The notes under the pieces: model-generated
Databases searched by the model: none
Seen by the model: only the letters and a program-made list of their open reading frames with translations
What the model was told of the DNA's origin: nothing
Program-made: the position numbers and the translations under genes
Shown here: piece after piece, positions 20,465 to 30,895 of the stretch
How the letters are laid out: every line of letters begins with the position of its first letter
Position numbering within the stretch: position 1 is the stretch's first letter
Assembly (NCBI GenBank): GCA_006384855.1
Contig: VCJN01001008.1
Coordinates: 1-64,000, forward strand
Source of the DNA: Tetraselmis striata
Lineage: Eukaryota > Chlorophyta > Chlorodendrophyceae > Chlorodendrales > Chlorodendraceae
Length of the DNA: 64,000 nucleotides
Direction: 5' to 3'

Positions 20465-20616
20465 CTGGTACTACTGGTACTAAAATAAGGACGGGGGCTG
20501 CCAAATAAACGGGCACCCGTACGAGTACGAAGGCCAGTAGCATTATCGGCGGCGGTGCCGGTACGAGTGGATCTGATCGCAGTACCAGTACCAGTACCAG
20601 TACAAGTGGCGCCTTG

Positions 20617-21095
20617 CACACCGGTTCCCAGGGTACTCGCTAAATGAAATCCTCCCGGGGTTTAAGCTGTGTATAGCGGGGTCCCAATCCTGAGATGCAA
20701 CTACAGAAACGAGTGCGAATAGTGATTAGTGTCCGGTTGATACAGTCAAATATAACGTCATTTGATCAAAACTCAGAGCCCACGTGACCACCCGTCTCGC
20801 CAACCCATCCCGCCCCACCGATGCCAGTCGAACACACCGGCCGGCACCATCACGCGCATACCACGGTAGCAGCGCGCTAACGTAGTCATATGGTGGCGTT
20901 CAGGTGCCTCGTCTTGTGTGTCGCGGGCAGGAATGGGGCTGGCGGCGGGAGGATGAGGGAGGACCGCGAGCGGTCACGTGCTAATTTTTCGCACGCAGCG
21001 CGTGCCACGTAGCCAAAAAGCGTTGCCAGCTACACATCTCGGATTTGAGCCCCGGCTACGGTCTTCAGAAACGAGTACCTACGCGAACCGGTGTG
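20617..21095. mobile_element. CACACCGG MITE, copy 2
   Basis: 479 bp with the same 11-bp TIRs as the copy at 4,282 and similar interior. The flanks GGCGCCTTG and TGCTGTGTTG, compared with GGCGCCTTGCTGTGTTG at about 52,120 in unit 2, give a 2-bp TG duplication. Confidence 0.85.
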
Positions 21096-21255
21096 TGCTG
21101 TGTTGATTTTCTAATTCTGGGGAACTGCCCTTTTTGTAATTCACACCAGTACCAAGCAGCAGTTCTGGGGAACTGCCTTTTTGTAATTCACACCAGTACA
21201 AGTACGAGTACCAGTTCCAGTACGCGCGGGGTCGCGCGATGTCACTACATACAGG

Positions 21256-24200
21256 TTTCACAAGGAACGTCTGGTTTGCCGAAGAATGCCAGGTCTGGTT
21301 ACAGGTTGTGATATTCAGGAATTTGCAGGCATACAATCCCACAGCCAGGGAGGGTTGGGCGGGCTGTGGTGCGCTCGATGGAGCGTGCCACACAGCAAAG
21401 GAGAGTGACAGGTCGGTCCGCCGTGAAGGCAGGTGGTGGCTCTGACCGGCCCCCGCAATCGTGCGCGCGCACCCACGCGCTACGGGCGCCGCGTCAGGGC
21501 TATCTCGTACAGGTAGAGAAACCACATAAACTAGTTTAGAACATTTCACAAGGAACGTCTGGTTTGCCGACTAGAAAATGCCGGGCGCAGCAGGCCACGG
21601 GCGGGGGTCACGGGCGGGAATGTTGAAGGCGACGGCAGGCCAGCGGGGTGCGCCCACGGGAAGGCGGTCGCCGGTACGGCCAGGAATGAAGAGGTCGTGG
21701 CGCGGCTTCCAAGAGCGCATGTCGGAGCACATTTCCGAGAGGAGCTGGTACCAAGCTTTGTCAGGCCAGTAGGGAACAAGGACGATGGCTGGGGCACCGC
21801 TGGACTCAAGTTTGGAGACTAGATCGCCGATGAGGTTCAACGGAGGGTTACACCAGTTACGTTCGCAACGCCATGCAGCGTCGGAGAGGCGCAGGGCGTC
21901 GACGGCCTCGCACCGCGGGTCACGCCAACGGGCGTTGTAGCGGGGTAGGAGGGCGTTTTCAGAAGTCGCGAAGCGGTCGATGGTGCAGGCGCCCCATTTA
22001 GCAGTGAGCGAGGCGAATCGACGAGGGTTGAACTGCCAGTCGTCGCAATCAACCTCGCGACTAAGGCGGTCAGCCCATATATTCGCCGCAGAACGGATGT
22101 AGCGCACGGAAAGGGTGATGCCGTGCGTGTCCATGAGGTACCACGTTTTGCGTAGCTCAGCCATGAGGCGTGGAGAGCGAGAGGTGAGGTTAGTGAGGAC
22201 GCCGAAAACCGCTTGGTTATCCTCGTGCAAGCGGATGTGGCGGTTTTGGAGCATGGGGAGGAAGGACTCAATAGCCAAGCGGACGGCTTTGAGCTCTTTC
22301 ATGGTAATGTGCGCATTGCGGTCATCGTCGTACCAAAAACCCCGAGCTTCATGGTGCTCGTTCAAAACGGCACCCCAGCCGTACGACGAACTGTCGACGT
22401 GTAGGTATCCGGTTTCGACGGGGCGGTTAATGGGACGGCCGTTGTGTTGGGTGGGCACACCCACCCACCATTGCAGATCGCGTTCGAGCTGGCGGGTAAG
22501 CTTGACGCGGCCGGACCAAGAGTCGCGCGTCTTGAGCACATCATGCAGCTCACGAAGGTAGAAATGGGCAGGGGCAATAGCCAAGTAGAGAAACTGGCAT
22601 TTACCCGCGAGAGCGGCCAACTCGCGAGCTGGCAACCACCGACGATCGCGTTTTGCTCGTTGGATTAGGCCTTTGGCCGCGCGAGCAATGCTGGCGAGTT
22701 TCTCAACGGGCGCACGAAGAGTAGGCGACCCGATGTGTCAACTTTCTAACCCCAGGTGCACGAGCTTCTGGGTGGGCTCCCACACGCCCTTGTTGGGGTT
22801 GCGCAGCAGACCAAAGCCCGAGAGGTGGCGTTCGATGTAGTCACGTTGCCAGATGGCCTCAGCCTGAGTCCGAGCTAGAAACAGAAAATCGTCCATGTAG
22901 GGCAACATGCGCAGGCCAAATCGTCGCCGGGGAATAGGTGTGCCGTCTGCTTCAGCCGGGTTACGACGCAATGCCCTAGTGAGGACGTTGGTGAATTGGC
23001 AGAAGTAATAGGGAGACAGAGACCAGCCCATGGGAAGGCCGGCCAGACGGTACAGAGTGCCGCGGTAATCGACAGTGAAAAAATCCCTGTCCTCAGGGGC
23101 GATTCCAACCGCGTAAAACCCGTCCTGCAGGTCCATCTGCAACATGTAGTCCCCATGGCGCGCCAGGTTGCGTAAATGCGAAAGCGTCTCAAACGAAAGA
23201 TCGCGCGTCTCGCAATAGCGGTTCAGGGGGCGAAGGTCAATGATGAGCCTCCATTTGTTTGTTCCAGGCTTAGGAACCATGAACAGCCGGGACACCCATT
23301 TTGCGCAGTAGCCTCGCTCCCAGGCCCCAACGGCCAGGAAGCGAGCCAATTCACCGTCCATAAACTCCAGTTGAACAGGAGTAGCATCCCCCATTGACAC
23401 CCCCTGATGAAAAGAAGGTGGGGCAAGCCCGTCCAAGAAAGGAACGCGTACACCTCGAGATATCCAGTTGAGAACACTGCGATTTGCGCCAGCGGCTTGC
23501 CAGTTGCCGAGATTACGACGGACGCGATGTCTCATAAAGGGGGAGTCGGGAGTACAGGAATTGGCGCGATGGATGTCGCGAGGGGGGCGAGCAGAGCGCC
23601 ATGTCGCTCTGCTGGCCCTCTCCGCGTCGGCGTCAGGGTCCACGGTGCGCGGCACAGTAGGAGTGCCGCGGCGTGGGAGTAGCCATGTGCCACTGGGCGC
23701 TGGCTTGGCCACTGGCAGTGTACTGTCACTTTGTACTCGAATCTGTACTAGACGACGGGCATACGCCGGCATACGCCCCAGTCGGAGGGCATCGCGACAC
23801 CTACGCCGGGTAGGGGCCAGTATAGATCGAGCCATGCCCACACGGGAAAGGGCAGCCAGGGGTTACTGTTGGTCGACACTGGTCGAAGATCTTGGACCTT
23901 GTTCCACTGAATGGGGAAGCGCTGCAGCATCGTCCTCTCCTCGCGTTGGGCGAGTAATCAGCAGCTCGTTCGCGGGTAGTAGTTAGCACGTCGCAAGCGG
24001 CGCGCGTCCATTAACCACACAAACCCTAACGGGTTTCTCCCAGGGGGGGGGGCCCGAAAGGCGTCGCTCACCGTACATGGTACGATGGCGGAAGACCGGC
24101 ACCCTGCGCGGCAAATTTGCCGCGACTTTGCTGTGGTGCGCTCGATGGAGCGTGCCACAGCAAAGGAGAGTGACCGGTCGGTCCGCCGTGAAGGCAGGTG

Positions 24201-24302
24201 GTGGCTCTGACCGGCCCCCGCAATCGTGCGCGCGCACCCACGCGCTACGGGCGCCGCGTCAGGGCTATCTCGTACAGGTAGAGAAACCACATAAACTAGT
24301 TT
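21256..24302 (-). mobile_element. DIRS-like element 2, minus strand (unit 1)
   Basis: 3,047 bp. In plus coordinates: B2 21,256-21,282, A2 21,363-21,537, core AGAACA 21,538-21,543, B1 21,544-21,570, A1 24,130-24,302. The element-side core AGAACA (TGTTCT on the element strand) is at 24,303-24,308 and the target-side core TACAGG at 21,250-21,255. Unit 2 has the empty site TACAGG at 52,286-52,291. The flank of unit 1 carries an extra TACA next to the core. Confidence 0.9.
21571..23841 (-). pseudogene. DIRS-type RT-RNase H-methylase-like ORF, one frameshift
   Basis: It encodes the same polyprotein as 5,536-7,629. A single inserted base near 22,739 breaks the frame within the RT, after the YMDD region (LVHLGLE), giving ORFs 22,738-23,841 and 21,571-22,635. 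This copy keeps the complete C-terminus (PYWPDKAWYQLL ... PWPAAPGIF), which shows where the family protein ends and that no recombinase follows. The start is an ATG downstream of 23,841. Confidence 0.9.
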
Positions 24303-24899
24303 AGAACATACTAAAAACGGCGACGATGATGATGACGCGCCGCCAGGCGGGGCGTGTTGTACGGGCACATGTACGGGTACAGGTCCGCACGCGCGCGGCC
24401 GCCCCGCGGCGCACCAGGCGGAATGCTCTACGGGCCGGGGCGCCCCCATGGACTGGCGCCCGGACATGCTGCGCCACCAGCAGCCCGGCGGGCACCACGA
24501 GCGCAGAAGGGGCTCGCCGTGCACGTACCAAGCACGGCGAGATTGGCGAGGGGGTCGCCGGGCCAAAGGGGCGGCTGGCAGCGCACCAGGGAGCCGCAGG
24601 AGAAAACGGGCGCGCTCAGAAAACCAGGGGCGGGCGCGGTCGGTCGCAGGTCGGTCGCGGGCGCGAAGCTCCAAGAAGAAACGCCGCAGCGGGAAGAGGT
24701 CTCCAAGGACGCCCAGCAAGAAAGGGTGGGGGGGGGGGGGGGGGGGGGGGGGTCGGTCCGCGAGATGCCAGGCGGGTGGGGGGCAGGCGCAAGGCGCGGC
24801 GGCCGGTCGGATCGGATCGCATGAATAAATCTACCCATAAAAGCAGACCTGAAAGATCGACACTACAAGCCGGCTGAAAGCGGGCCGCATCCCGCACGA
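24303..24899. other. Gene-free, G-rich stretch (unit 1)
   Basis: A long G run (about 24,727-24,752) lies in DNA matching 52,292-52,879. Several long overlapping ORFs exist on both strands but show only low-complexity Arg/Gly/Pro composition. No gene supported. Confidence 0.5.
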
Positions 24900-25794
24900 G
24901 GCTCAACCCAAGACCCACCGCCGATCACGTGGCACGTTGCTCTGGGGGCGACTCCAATCACGCCGCACACGAGTGGGCGGCACATGGCCTTTCCGACATT
25001 TGCCACGACGTGAAGTCCGCGCTGGGCGTGGGTGTCCACATCCTCACGGACCCGTCGGTGCTCGTTTCTCTCCCGAAGGGCAGCGACGGGCGGCCTGCCG
25101 ATGTTGGGCTTTTTGGGTATGGCGGTATCCGCGGAAACACGGTTGCTGTCGATACCACCATTGCCCCTATCCTCGGCGTGTCAAGCTCGGATCCAACGAC
25201 TGCTTTGCGGGCTGCAGAGCGCCACAAAATCCAGAAGTGTGACGAGGGTGTCCGAAACGCCGCCGGCATGCTTCGCTTTGTTCCTTTCGCCGTTTCCGAG
25301 TTTGGCTCGCTGGCCCCGCACGCCGAGGCTTTCTTGGTGGAGCTCGCGAAAGCTAGCCACACACACTGGCCAAAAAATCGGCCAGCTCTTGTCTGCGTGG
25401 CGCCGCCGTTTCTCCTTGCTCATCAACATGGCACATGCAGACAACGTTCTTGGCGGGGTCGCGGCCGCGCGTGCGGCACGTGATGGTGCTCCTGCGCCTG
25501 CGTCGCGTCGCTCGTCGGCATGTGTTGCTATGACCCGGGTCATTGGCTGCAAGCGTCCTCGCCGCGGCCGATAGCCTACCCCGGGGCGGGGGTCCGTTTG
25601 GTTCCTGGCAGCTAAGTGACTTCGTGGTTCCCTTGGCTCCTTCTTGGTTCTTGGCTCCCTGTCCTCATGCTCGACCTTGGTTTCAGGCTTATGTCTCTCT
25701 TTTGCTGGCAACCTTTCATAGTTGCTGTTAGTTTCTGTTTGTAGTGCGCTTTTGTGAAAGCCCTTATGTAATAATTAAAAGGCTCAACCCAAGA
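24900..25794 (+). mobile_element. LINE-1 5'-truncated copy with 14-bp target duplication (unit 1)
   Basis: GGCTCAACCCAAGA at 24,900-24,913 and 25,781-25,794 flank 867 bp matching the 3' end of LINE-1. It encodes the endonuclease domain (from DHVARCSGGD on), with an ORF at 24,929-25,483, then the 3' UTR and an ATAATTAAAA tail. This is a classic target-primed insertion. The same insertion is in unit 2 (52,880-53,776), so it predates the duplication. Confidence 0.9.
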
Positions 25795-26160
25795 GGTACC
25801 GGTAGGGGCACCTCCACAAATCCCCGGCGCGAAGCGCCGCTTAGTACCAATAACCCTGGATCCATAAATGAGGTACAGCGAGTAGGTACGAGTACTCATG
25901 CGCGCGGCATGCGCACAAGCACTCGTACTGGCACCCGTTGTACCCGCCGTAGAATGTTACATGTACATAATCATGCCGTACAGGTACTCGTACAGTATTA
26001 TGCCAAAGGTAGTTCAGGACAAGTTATAACTCATTATAACTGTCACCCTACATTTCTGTTCTTGCCGGCTTCCGACCGCCTCCGACAGGCTCCTGCCTTA
26101 CAAAACTCTGTAACCAAAGCCAAAGCGCTTTTTCGGCATACCACGCAGCCCTCTCCTTGA
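25795..26160. other. Gene-free stretch with empty DIRS site
   Basis: No gene. Rich in GTAC strings (for example CCGTACAGGTACTCGTACAG). The core TGTTCT at 26,057-26,062 is the unoccupied counterpart of DIRS-like element 3. Confidence 0.6.
26057..26062. other. Empty site of DIRS-like element 3
   Basis: Unit 1 reads TTC-TGTTCT-TGCCGGC. Unit 2 reads TTC-TGTTCT-[element]-TGTTCT-TGCCGGC. Here the target core equals the element core. Confidence 0.9.
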
Positions 26161-26164
26161 TTAA

Positions 26165-26240
26165 ACGCGAAGTCGAATCCGCGAAGTGGCAGATCGCGAA
26201 GAGCTCGCGAAGGGCTCGCGAATGAATTTCGCGAGGGCCG
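26165..26240 (+). promoter_or_regulatory. TCGCGA-rich region upstream of ISCU (unit 1)
   Basis: Within 76 bp the string CGCGAA occurs five times and the palindrome TCGCGA four times, ending in GAATTTCGCGAGGG, about 255 bp before the ISCU ATG. It is conserved in unit 2 (57,196-57,271). Clustering upstream of a gene suggests a promoter element, but no experimental link is known to me. Confidence 0.35.
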
Positions 26241-26494
26241 ACCCAGCCTAATGAAACCTTTGCAGGGTCTCTACTGGTTCCTGCACGAGGCCGTTTGGGT
26301 GCGCAGCGATCCACTTGCGGAAATCGCAAAGTACGGTACCTGTACCTTACATCCGCCCTACAACACACCTTGTGTAACCAGTATACCCAACACAGCCACT
26401 CCAGCCGCCCCCTGCACCTCCAGCCAAGACATCCCTGGCAAGCCGCATCCTCTAGATACCTTGTGATCAGATTTAGGCCTCCCTCTTTGCAACC

Positions 26495-27883
26495 ATGCTC
26501 ACCATCTCCCGAATTGGCGCCGCAGCGCTGGCGCGGGCCGCTCCTGCTGCGGGCGGCACCGCAGCGGCAGCGGCCCTCGTAGCCGCGCGTCCGTACCACA
26601 AGAACGTAGTGGACCACTACGAGAACCCGCGCAACGTGGGCTCCTTCGACAAGACGGACGCTAACGTGGGCACAGGTAGAAGCCCACCTCGTCGCCCTGG
26701 CGACACCCTTGCGCATGGTTGGCCGCGCAGTGTACATGGCCAAGGGCGGCTTGGGCACTTGAGCAGGCTGTCAGGCGAAGCAGGCGGTGCTGCGGATGGG
26801 TGAGATGCGTCGTGGCGGGCTGCGTGCTGTCACTGGTAGGGTTTGTACGGTATGTCGCGTACACGTGCTGCGCCTTTCCCGCGCTTGCTTGGGGTCCTCA
26901 ACCACAAACACTGCACGGCGTTGCACTGTGCTTCCTGGCATTCGCGTGCTTAACTGTACCAGTATCGACTAGTGCAGGCGGCCAGGCGTGGCGCGGACGT
27001 TCGGGCAGGCGGTCGGACGGAGCAAGCGGGGGTATGCGGACGTGTCAGCCGGGCTGCTGCACACTGTTAGTTTAGGGTGTTAGAATAGGGTTTGTGCCGT
27101 TCCAGAGCGTCGGATCCAGTCCAATCAATGCGTGTCCGGCGTGTTGGAGCTCTCAGCCACACGCGTTTCATTGGCGTGCCTTCCCACGGCCTCTGATTCA
27201 CCCTCCTATTCGCATGTGCAAGGTCTGGTGGGCGCGCCCGCTTGCGGCGACGTGATGAAGCTGCAGATCCGGGTGGACGACGAGGGCAACATCGTGGACT
27301 CTTGCTTCAAGACCTTTGGCTGCGGCTCCGCCATCGCCAGCAGCAGCGTGGCCACGGAGTGGATAAAGGGCAAGTCCGTGGAGGAGGTGCGCGCGACCCC
27401 CCCCCCCCCCCCCCCCCCCCACTCTTCCCTGCCTTCTCTTTTTACATACCTGTGCCACTGAAGCTTGGAAGAAGCGTACAACTCTGGCAACGTGCTGTGA
27501 TGTGTGCTGTGTCGCCGACCTTAGGCTGCGGAAGTGAGGTTGGGAAGGTTTCCGTTCAGCCCGACGAAACTGAATTCAGCTGAATTACAACAAAGAAAAG
27601 TGCTTTATGGTGTGGCGTGGAAATTCAATGTTCGCCAAAATAGTTTTGGTATTTGGCGAGAATCCAGCCTTGATTTCGTCCTACATTAAAAGTTGAGCAT
27701 GCAGTACAGCTGTGCGAGTGGGGAAGTCGGGATCATGGCATGCAAGGGGTGTGGGCACGCGCCCAGCAGCTGACAAGGGCTGCGCCGGCCTGCCTGCCAG
27801 GTGCTGGAAATCAAGAACTCGGACATCGCCAAGCACCTCAGCCTGCCCCCCGTGAAGCTGCACTGCAGCATGCTCGCATGGGA
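26495..27883 (+). pseudogene. ISCU Fe-S scaffold gene, truncated in exon 3 (unit 1)
   Basis: Exons 26,495-26,675, 27,223-27,386 and 27,801 to about 27,883. Exons 1 and 2 appear to encode the same protein as the intact copy at 57,530. Exon 3 keeps the LPPVK motif and the third cluster cysteine (KLHCSMLA), then diverges: after CTCGCA the intact copy has GAGGACGCCATCAAGG, here TGGGACGCCATCAGGA, and the last helix is replaced by unrelated residues from inserted DIRS-type DNA. If translated it would end at 28,103 with a foreign ~60-residue tail. Likely non-functional, though splice sites and upstream region are intact. Confidence 0.85.
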
Positions 27884-27931
27884 CGCCATCAGGACGCCAG
27901 AGGACGCAGAGGACGCCAGCCTGAGCAGGGT

Positions 27932-28912
27932 GTGCCGCCCCTGGGTGCCACGGCGGCAACCGTCGCGCGCTACATCGCGTGGCAGGATTTGCGGGGGACT
28001 GTCAAGGCAGCCAGTCTGCAGCCTTACCTTTCCGCGATCAACGGCTTCTACCGCGACCACGGCGCGGAGCCGGTGGCGCAAGGCGACCTCATCGGCAAGA
28101 TGAGGAAGGGCCTCGCGGCATCGCAGGTTGAGCCAGACCCGCCGGGGGTCCGCACCGACGTGCCCGCCCGGTTGGTCACACGGACACTGCGGCTGGCGGA
28201 GACCCTGCGTGAGGAGTTGGGACCCACATGGACCCGCGACCAGCACCCTCGTATCCTCTTGTTCCGCGCCGCGATGGCAGTCGTTGCCATGTATGTGTTC
28301 TACGCGCGTGGCAAGGCCGGCGTAGCTTGCCAAACGGGCGATTTGACGGTTACTGCAGATGGTACAATCCTACTGTAACATCGGGACCGAAAAGGCAAAC
28401 GAGGGCAGCACCGGGACCGCAAGTTACAGCGCCAGATTCCGGCGCGCGTGGAGCCCCGGATTGCGTCCCTGCTGCTCTATTTTGATGCCGCACGCGCAGT
28501 TTACAACCCGCCGGTGGGCAGTGACCCAGGACGAGCCGGCAGCATCGTGGACATCTGCCACCGTTCCACCGTCGGTTGGTTGCAGCTAGTGGCACATATG
28601 TTGGAGGAGCACCCGCCTCTTGGGTTTGTGTGGACGTCACACTCGCTCCGCAAAGGCACGGCCACTGCGGCGTACGCCATCGGCGTGGTGCTTAAGAAGA
28701 TCAAGCACTTTGGCGGTTGGGCGGAGTTGTCCAGCGTCGTGCTCGACTACATCAATCCCACGGCGCTGCCGTGTGCGGCATCGTGGCAGCTCTACGGCTG
28801 GCTTACCCATTGGGGTGGGCCGCCTGCGACAGGCTGCCCGCCCATGGGCGGCATGATGGCAAATGCGGCCCCACAATGGTTAAATGGTCATATTGGTAAT
28901 ATAGAGGTTTGA
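27932..28912 (+). pseudogene. DIRS-type tyrosine recombinase, one in-frame stop
   Basis: One frame, interrupted only by UAA at 28,376-28,378, encodes a phage-integrase-like domain. The N-terminal core-binding part reads YIAWQDLRGT, LQPYLSAINGFYRDHG. The catalytic part has the first Arg probably in FYARGKAG, HSLRKGTAT (H at 28,640), and the nucleophile in VLDYINPT (Tyr codon 28,748-28,750). Tyrosine recombinases integrate DIRS elements. The fragment starts inside ISCU exon 3 and lacks RT, so it is a partial element. Confidence 0.75.
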
Positions 28913-29227
28913 TTACACCGGGCTATTCTGTCACCGGTACTGATAACGTTAAGATTCTAGTTTGAATGCTAGCTACATGTACTCGCAGTACGCGTACCGC
29001 TTGGACTTCCCGATGTCCACCGGCGCTAGCGACAGCATGCGACATACAGCCCTGCTACATGACTCACCCGCACCACGAGGGGAGTCCACCTTCTGTCTTT
29101 GCGCAAGCTGACCGGCTAGCGCAACCCACCCACCCCGCTATGCTACCCTTTTAAATGCGGACAGTACGTCCCTGTGGGCCTACTCACACCCAAAAATGTA
29201 AGAGGTTCACAGCTTTGGCAATTGCGG
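28913..29227. other. Junction between units 1 and 2
   Basis: No gene. GCGGCCCCAC(A/G)ATGGTTAAA occurs at about 28,864 and again at about 29,223, where unit 2 begins. Part (about 29,075-29,120) resembles 32,050-32,110 upstream of the deleted DIRS element, so it may be an end of the recombinase-bearing element. Confidence 0.5.
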
Positions 29228-29646
29228 CCCCACGATGGTTAAACATCCTTTTTGGTGTCACCAGGCAAAGTACAGGTAATTCTCCCGCGCGCGGTGTAGC
29301 GTATGGTGATACTCGAACAATGTCACTAGTCAGGTATGGTATACTGCAGGTATTAACGGATAAATTACTACTCGTGTGTAAAATATGATGTAAAAAAAGG
29401 TGTAAAAATCGTACTCCACAGAGGCATAGGTATGGACAGAAACAATATTGCATGACACAGACGTCTTCGCATTTTTTCACTGGCAAACGGCAACTTCTCC
29501 ATCAACAAATCCGTTCATTAATTTTGACGCCTGTAGTACCGTAGCCTCGCAATCGTGCGCGATGAGACGATGTGGGCCGCTTTGCCAAGTTGATCAAGCG
29601 GCAACTTTGTTACTGGCCTTTTGTAATTTACACCAGTAATAAATGG

Positions 29647-30895
29647 TTACATGAGCCAGCTGCAAAATTCAAGAAATCCATACAGAAATCCAGAAGGAAA
29701 TCCAAGCAGCTTTGGTTCACATCGATCTCGTTACGAGTACAGGTACCAGCACCGGTGTAAGGATATGTACCACACAAATCCCCATGTGGATACCCAGTGC
29801 CTGGTGCGTTTTGCGCGGTATCCTTACAGTTGGTGCTTCTACGCACGCATGGATCCGGGTTCGATCCCGCGGAGAAACATATAATATGATATGATATCCC
29901 GCAATGTTGGACGACCCGGCCAATGCGGATCGCCACCGAATCCAAGCCGAAACGTTGCTGGAGGAGGTCCTCCATCCTATGGGGGGGGTGGAGTAGTGTA
30001 AGGATATGAACCACACAAATCCCCATGTGGGTACCCAGTGCCTGGTGCGTTTTGCGCGGTATCCTTACAACCGGTAGTACTGGTACAAGTAACAAATACA
30101 GGTTCGCCCCGGGTCATCGGCCGAAGCCGCTACAGCACTTGCTACTGACGGGAATTCCCCCCCCACCCACCCACCCGCTGCCTGGGTGGACCCGACGACC
30201 GTCCTCGGCCCTCTCAATCGCGAGCCCTCCGTCCGCCTCCACCCCCGGATGGGGATTGGGGCGGGGCGCGTGCACGGGTGGGACCTTGGAAGCCTTGGAC
30301 CCGCCCATGCTGTCACTGCCGCGGAGGAGCAGTGCGAGATGGACACCGGCGTCTTATGTCGTTGCTGATCCGGTCAACTTCTCGTTCGCTGTTCGTTGAG
30401 CACCCTCTCCTTTCATGTCATGTCGGCGCCTCCACCTCACATTCGGCCTAGTGCCGCTATTGGGGTGGCCCGGGATGTTGTGCTGGGGAGGAAGTTCTAC
30501 TTTCGGCGGAAGGGGACGCGACCCAGCTGGCGGCGGATCTGGCGTTGGGAGGCTCGCATCGGGTACCCGCCCGTGGCGCCCCGTTCTGGGTTGACCCCCC
30601 CCCCCCCCCCCCCCACTTCCGCTCCTTGCTGCGAGACATCTTCGAAGCCCCTTTCCTGTCGCATCGGCGCCTCCACCTCACATTCGGCCTAGTGCCGAGA
30701 TTGGAGTGGCCCGGGATTGTGTGCTTGGGAGAGCGTCCCTACTGCGTGGAGCGGCGCGCGGGTGTCGGGTGGCGATGCCTGGTCGGTGGCTGCCATAACG
30801 GTTCCCGCCTCTGGTGGCCCATAGCTGGATTTCCTTCTGGATTTCCTTCTGGATTTCTGTCTGGATTTCTTGAATGTTGCATCTAGCACATGTAA
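29647..30895. mobile_element. TIR element with GAAATCCA arms (unit 2)
   Basis: Counterpart of 2,691-3,706, longer because of extra DNA at 29,828-29,997. Confidence 0.6.
29751..30075. repeat. Duplicated MITE-like element around a 170-bp insert
   Basis: Two copies of the GTAAGGATA...TATCCTTAC element (29,751-29,827 and 29,998-30,075) flank 170 bp absent from unit 1. The insert contains GGTTCGATCCC (about 29,853-29,863), a perfect match to the tRNA B-box consensus, but no full tRNA can be folded and no good A box is visible. It could be a SINE remnant or recombined neighbour DNA. Confidence 0.5.

Larger units (their letters stand above)
2274..27883 (+). repeat. Segmental duplication, unit 1
   Basis: From CCACGATGGTTAAACATCC (about 2,274) to the third exon of ISCU (about 27,883) this DNA matches 29,228-58,917 in the same order, near-identical over long stretches. 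Alignment breaks only at discrete insertions or deletions. Unit 1 alone has MITEs at 4,282 and 20,617, DIRS-like elements at 5,105 and 21,256, and a reversed LINE-2 fragment at 18,573. It lacks the 31,222-35,938 block, most of LINE-2, the hAT element and the third DIRS-like element of unit 2. Confidence 0.9.

Noticed and set aside
24326..24918. Several overlapping ORFs on both strands
   Set aside because: All frames are open because of GC content and the G run; no motif, and frame lengths differ between the two units through run-length changes.
29833..29872. tRNA gene around GGTTCGATCCC
   Set aside because: The T-loop consensus is perfect but the T-stem has mismatches and no acceptor stem, anticodon arm or A box can be placed.
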